Shown here one piece after another: positions 60,446 to 64,000 of a DNA stretch of 64,000 nt. The translations under genes were made by a program, and so were the position numbers. This stretch comes from Streptomyces sp. Alt3. Its GTDB lineage: Bacteria; Actinomycetota; Actinomycetes; Streptomycetales; Streptomycetaceae. Location of the stretch: the NCBI RefSeq assembly GCF_030719215.1, contig NZ_CP120983.1, forward strand, positions 1,302,001-1,366,000. The letters are read 5' to 3'. Numbering within the stretch: position 1 is the first letter of the stretch; the number at the start of each line of letters is the position of its first letter. The notes beneath the pieces are model-generated. The model saw only the letters and a list, made by a program, of their open reading frames with translations, searched no databases and had not been told where the DNA came from.

Positions 60446-61108
60446 ATGCTCAGCCGCCTCGCCGACGTCCTGGTACCCGCCGTCGGCCGCCTCACGATCA
60501 CGGCCGACGCGGGCGCCGTGCTGGCCCCCGGCAGCATCATCGCCGCGAACCACACCTCGCTCGCCGACCCCGCCGTCGTGCTCGCCGCGCTGCACCGCCT
60601 CGGGGCCCGTCCGGTCGTCATGGCGGCCGCCGGACTGTGGCGCGTACCGGTACTCGGCCGTGCGCTCGCCCGGGAGGGACACATCCCCGTCCACCGTGGC
60701 GACCGGCGCGCGGCGAACGCCCTGGACGAAGCCGCGGAGGCGCTCGGCCGCGGACGCATGGTCCTCATCTACGCCGAAGGCGGCCTCCCGCTCCGCACGG
60801 ACGCCGCGGAAGCGGCGCCCGAGGCCTTCCGCAGCGGCCTGTCCCGGCTCGCCCTGCGGAGCGGGGCCCCGGTGGTGCCGGTCGGTCAGGCCGGCGCACG
60901 CCGGGTGACCTCGGGAAGCGTGCCCAAGCAGCTCGCGGGCCTGTTCACGGCGCCACTGCGCCGCCCCGGCATGCATGTGCACATCGGCGCACCACTCGAT
61001 CTCTCGGCGGACGGCGCCGACCGGACCGAGCGGGCCCGCACAGCGGTGACGGCCGCCTGGCGGACGGCCGCCACGCGGCTCGGAGAGCCCGCCGCGCTCG
61101 CCGCATGA
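60446..61108 (+). CDS. Lysophospholipid acyltransferase (PlsC) family protein
   Basis: 220 residues from the ATG with AGGAG 7 nt upstream; an in-frame ATG at 60365 would add 27 residues but has a poorly spaced ribosome site. The acyltransferase motif NHTSLADP (HxxxxD) is near residue 34 and the second block is YAEGGLP where most members have EGT/EGG. It transfers acyl chains to glycerol-phosphate or related lipids at the membrane. Encoded 142 bases after the VWA gene, probably a separate unit. Confidence 0.82.
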   Translation: MLSRLADVLVPAVGRLTITADAGAVLAPGSIIAANHTSLADPAVVLAALHRLGARPVVMAAAGLWRVPVLGRALAREGHIPVHRGDRRAANALDEAAEALGRGRMVLIYAEGGLPLRTDAAEAAPEAFRSGLSRLALRSGAPVVPVGQAGARRVTSGSVPKQLAGLFTAPLRRPGMHVHIGAPLDLSADGADRTERARTAVTAAWRTAATRLGEPAALAA

Positions 61109-61196
61109 GGAGCGTTCGGCCCGAGCACGGTCCCGACCGCCGTCCCGGGCCCGGTGTTCCGGGCCCGGGACGGCGCGTCGCCGCAGGTCCGCCCGC

Positions 61197-62546
61197 TCAC
61201 CCGCCGGACGGGATGTCCACGTAGTCCTTGAAGAGCAGGGAGACGGTGTGGCGGTCGGAGGGCCAGTTCGGCACCGCGAGGGTCTCGTCCACCCTTCCCG
61301 CCCCGCGCATCGTCTGCGTGACCGGGATCGTCCCCCGGGCCCGCTCGTCGGCCGGCAGGGACAGGTCCGTGGCCGTCAGGAACGGGACCCGGTCGAAGGG
61401 CGGCAGCGCCGCATCGAGGTGACTGACTCCGTCACACCCCTTGTCGAACGCGAACAGGCCCAGGATCTGCCTCAGTTGCGGTGACACGGCCGGGTTGAGG
61501 ACGTCGGCCCCGGCGATACGGAGGCGGTCGTCGTCCGCCGTTCCGGCCCGCCACTCGCGTGCGCGGACGACGGTGAGCGCGGTCTGCCCGGGGCAGACGT
61601 CGATGGAGTCCGCGACACCTCCCGGGGGCGAGACGAGCAGACGTACGAAGCGGTCGCCGCGCTCGAACGGTTCGAAGTAGAAGTGGCCGGTGCGCTCGCC
61701 GGGCCGGACGAACGCCAGTTCGTAGTGTCCGCGTCGGCCGACTCCGAGCGGGCCGAAGGCCCCGTCCTCGCCGGTCCGGACGACGCGCTCCGGGAGCAGC
61801 CCGGCGCGGGCGCCGGTGGCGGGGTCGAGCCGCCACACCTCCAGGCGTCCGGCGAGCCCCTTGTTCTGCGGGAAGTGCACGGCACGGCCGGCGATCTCCA
61901 CCGAGGCGGCGGCCTCGGGCAGCACCCGGGTGGTGAGCGGCGGTCTGCCCCGGAGGAAGGTGTAGACGTGGGCGAAGCTCTCGGCGGATGTGGCGCTCTC
62001 GGTGTGCCCGGCCTGAGGCTCGTGGACGTTGAGTGCCCCGCCGATCGAACCGTTGGGCTGGAGGCTGCTCCAGATGGCCAGGGTGGGCACGCCTCCGGGC
62101 GGCGAGGCCGCCGTGCGGCCGTCGAGGTTCACGTACTTGGCGACCTCCGCCGCGCGCTCCGGCGCGGAGAGGTAGGCCTGCGCCACTCGTGTGCCGCGCG
62201 AGTGTGCGAGGAGGTCGACCTGCCGGGCACCCGTGCGTGCCAGGACCGCGTCGACCAGCTCCTCCAGTCCGGCGATCGCGTGGTCGTCGGTGGCCACGGA
62301 GGTGTCGTACTCGTGGACGTACAGCAGGTCGTCCCGGTAGCCGTTGCCGGAGAACCGCTTGGCCTGGGACTGCCACTGCTGGGCGGAGCCCTCCTGGCCG
62401 TGCACGAAGATCACGGGGTTGACCGTGGCGCGGGGCGCGGCGGCGGCCCGGGTCGGCGCCGTCAGGACGGTGAAGGTCCCGACGAGCGCCAGGAACACCG
62501 CGAGCAGAGTCGTCCGCCCGGTCCGGGCCGGCTGGGAACTGGGCAT
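61197..62546 (-). CDS. Secreted alpha/beta-hydrolase lipase
   Basis: 449 residues from ATG with GGAGG 6 nt upstream. The signal peptide (LLAVFLALVGTFTVLTAPTRAAAA) precedes VNPVIFVHGQEGSAQQW (oxyanion hole) and nucleophile motif LLAHSRGTRVA. The second half is a beta-rich extension with repeated segments (GRLEVWRLDPATGARAGLLPERVV, GHFYFEPFERGDRFV), suggesting a substrate- or wall-binding domain. It is likely an extracellular esterase/lipase. Faces a TetR gene on the same strand. Confidence 0.85.
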   Translation of the reverse strand: MPSSQPARTGRTTLLAVFLALVGTFTVLTAPTRAAAAPRATVNPVIFVHGQEGSAQQWQSQAKRFSGNGYRDDLLYVHEYDTSVATDDHAIAGLEELVDAVLARTGARQVDLLAHSRGTRVAQAYLSAPERAAEVAKYVNLDGRTAASPPGGVPTLAIWSSLQPNGSIGGALNVHEPQAGHTESATSAESFAHVYTFLRGRPPLTTRVLPEAAASVEIAGRAVHFPQNKGLAGRLEVWRLDPATGARAGLLPERVVRTGEDGAFGPLGVGRRGHYELAFVRPGERTGHFYFEPFERGDRFVRLLVSPPGGVADSIDVCPGQTALTVVRAREWRAGTADDDRLRIAGADVLNPAVSPQLRQILGLFAFDKGCDGVSHLDAALPPFDRVPFLTATDLSLPADERARGTIPVTQTMRGAGRVDETLAVPNWPSDRHTVSLLFKDYVDIPSGG

Positions 62547-62637
62547 CGTTTCCTCCGAGTCGCCGTCGTCGGAGTGGGAACGTACGGCCTCCTCCGGGAG
62601 GGCCACCAGAGCCCGGCCCGAGGGTGAGACGGCGGTC

Positions 62638-63249
62638 TCAGATCAGGTCCGGTGCCCCTCGGCGGGTTTGCTGGAGCACGGCGCGGGCAGTGCGTTCGGC
62701 CAGGGCGAGGTCCGGCCGGCGGCTGCTCAGCAGTTCGGCGTACAGGGCGGATTCGACGACCCTCACATAGAGGTAGGCCAGATCGTCGATGCCGGAACTG
62801 GGCCAGAGGCACCCCCTCTCGCCCGCTTCCAGGAGAATGCCCCGCTGGGCCAGGACGGCACGACGGTGCACGCGTCCCCCGGTCAGGAGGCGTCGTGCCG
62901 TCTCGGGTTCGGCGCGCAGGAAGTCCGCGAACGGGGCGGAGCCGCGCAGAGCGCCGACGAAGTAGCGGGTGATCTCCAGGACTCCGTCCACACCCTCACG
63001 GGTACGCAGTTGCCGCGCCCGGTCCAGCAGGTGGTCGGCCAGCTCCCACAGCACGTCCGTCAGGAGCGCGTCGCGGCTGCCGACCACACGGTAGAGCGTC
63101 GCCCGGCTGACCGACAGGTCCCGGGCGAGCGCGTCCATGTCCACCGTGCCGTGCCGCAGGAACATCCGCCGGGCACGGTGCACCGCGTGGCCCCGGGTGA
63201 CCACACGTCGGGAAGCCCGCGCGTCCCCCATGCCGACCGCCTCCTCCAC
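62638..63249 (-). CDS. TetR-family regulator (QsdR-like)
   Basis: 203 residues. The helix-turn-helix (MDALARDLSVSRATLYRVVGSRDAL) is followed by the QsdR-type ligand domain (GVDGVLEITRYFVGALRGSAPFADFLRAEPETARRLLTG). It lies 91 bases upstream of the lipase gene on the same strand, a common pairing in Streptomyces, so it probably controls that enzyme. Confidence 0.85.
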   Translation of the reverse strand: MEEAVGMGDARASRRVVTRGHAVHRARRMFLRHGTVDMDALARDLSVSRATLYRVVGSRDALLTDVLWELADHLLDRARQLRTREGVDGVLEITRYFVGALRGSAPFADFLRAEPETARRLLTGGRVHRRAVLAQRGILLEAGERGCLWPSSGIDDLAYLYVRVVESALYAELLSSRRPDLALAERTARAVLQQTRRGAPDLI

Positions 63250-63313
63250 GGCCCCGGCGACGCCGCCGGGGCCGGTACCTTAGCGCGGGCGCACCGCGGG
63301 GACGAGGGGGTGG

Positions 63314-64000
63314 TCAGCCAGGCAGGACCACGGTGCGCTGGGCCGAGAAGTCGCCCCACTTCCCGTCGGGGAGCTTGGGCCGGATCTTGAGCGAGTAGCG
63401 GGTGCCGGGCGGGTCGGTCAGGGTGAGCCGGTACGTCGCCCGGCCCTCGGGCGGCGTACCGCCCCAGACGATGGTGGTGGTCAGCCTGCCGTTCAGGAAC
63501 AGCTGGTACGCGGGAATCGTGCCGCCGGTGTCCGGCTGGTCCCAGGAGAGGTCGACCAGGGACTCCTCGCCCTGCACCGTCGTCGCCGTCCGCAGCCCGG
63601 TGGGCGCCGTGCTCGCGGGGGCGCCCGGCGCGGACGGGGTGGTGAGGTCGAGGGCGTTGCTGTCCGGCGAGGAACGGTCGGCCGCGTCGCGGGCGCGGAC
63701 GGTGAAGGTGTAGACGGTGCCGGGCCGCAGCCCGGTGAGGCGGGCCGTGGTCTGCGTGCCGGAGACGCTGTGGATCCTGGAGTCCTCCTGGTAGATGTCG
63801 TAGGAGGTGACTCCCACGTCGTCCGTGGAGCCGCCCCAGGACAGTGAGACCGTCCGGCCGCTGTCGGCCCTGCCCCGCAGCACCGTCGGCCCGGTCGGCG
63901 GTTCCTTGTCGGCGGGCGCGGCAGCGGGTGTGGTGACGGGGACGGCGGCGCTCGGTGCGGACCGGTTCCCGGCGGCGTCCCGGGCCCTGACGGTGAAGGT
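63314..64000 (-). CDS. Fibronectin type III domain protein, N-terminus beyond window
   Basis: The frame is open to the window edge, leaving the last 228 codons. At least two FnIII repeats are visible (TVSLSWGGSTDDVGVTSYDIY ... YTFTVRARDAA, and LVDLSWDQPDTGGTIPAYQLF), with a third beginning at the edge. Repeats of this kind are typical of secreted Streptomyces glycoside hydrolases and binding proteins. Reads on the minus strand and ends 65 bases from the TetR start. Confidence 0.85.
   Translation of the reverse strand, partial: TFTVRARDAAGNRSAPSAAVPVTTPAAAPADKEPPTGPTVLRGRADSGRTVSLSWGGSTDDVGVTSYDIYQEDSRIHSVSGTQTTARLTGLRPGTVYTFTVRARDAADRSSPDSNALDLTTPSAPGAPASTAPTGLRTATTVQGEESLVDLSWDQPDTGGTIPAYQLFLNGRLTTTIVWGGTPPEGRATYRLTLTDPPGTRYSLKIRPKLPDGKWGDFSAQRTVVLPG

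Overview
The window is high-GC actinobacterial DNA, almost certainly from a Streptomyces chromosome. Supporting signs are strong G/C bias at third codon positions, many GTG starts, 4-nt ATGA/GTGA gene overlaps, typical Streptomyces families (two P450s, ROK kinase, GntR/UTRA, NarL-type two-component pairs, gluABCD) and, in one gene, a TTA codon at codon 3.

Layout. 0-4.7 kb: 3' part of a cytochrome P450, its 3Fe-4S ferredoxin, a methylmalonyl-CoA-mutase-like protein with an eroded active site, an SDR and a membrane-anchored unknown. 5.1-8.3 kb: glutamate-type ABC transporter operon (gluABCD order). 8.4-13.4 kb: core-type genes (SDR, Clp-N/HTH protein, exonuclease III, MBL-fold hydrolase, fused pcaD-pcaC). 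13.4-27.4 kb: a probable genomic island with visibly lower GC. A roughly 120-bp repeat of the 5' end of pcaL flanks it, an integrase remnant lies at its left end and transposase remnants at its right end. It carries two giant paralogous secreted proteins (propeller-like, lytic transglycosylase and golvesin-like regions). One of these ends in a NucA/NucB nuclease domain and is followed by a possible immunity gene; several lipoproteins and small secreted proteins accompany them. 27.5-36.3 kb: small Imm35-like protein, ROK sugar kinase, ribose/fructose-type ABC transporter, GntR regulator, Gfo/Idh dehydrogenase and a second P450. 36.3-43.3 kb: two-component system, EamA exporter, TetR and small redox enzymes. 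43.4-54.7 kb: purine-ureide catabolism (allantoicase, allantoinase, IclR-type AllR) and malate synthase, which converts the glyoxylate produced. A frameshifted ABC exporter, a two-component pair and a MobA-like nucleotidyltransferase lie between them.

54.8-60.3 kb holds the most unusual locus. A tRNA-like gene has its own -10 box, an extended 10-bp acceptor helix and a poor anticodon stem. It is followed by a tightly overlapping operon: leucine-rich-repeat protein, ankyrin protein, MoxR AAA+ ATPase and HExxH/VWA protein. The last gene has no ordinary start codon at its expected beginning. 60.4-64 kb: acyltransferase, secreted lipase, TetR and the C-terminal part of a fibronectin-III protein running off the window.

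Convergent gene pairs are separated by clear hairpin terminators. Two shared inverted-repeat motifs upstream of allB/allR and aceB suggest a common AllR regulon.
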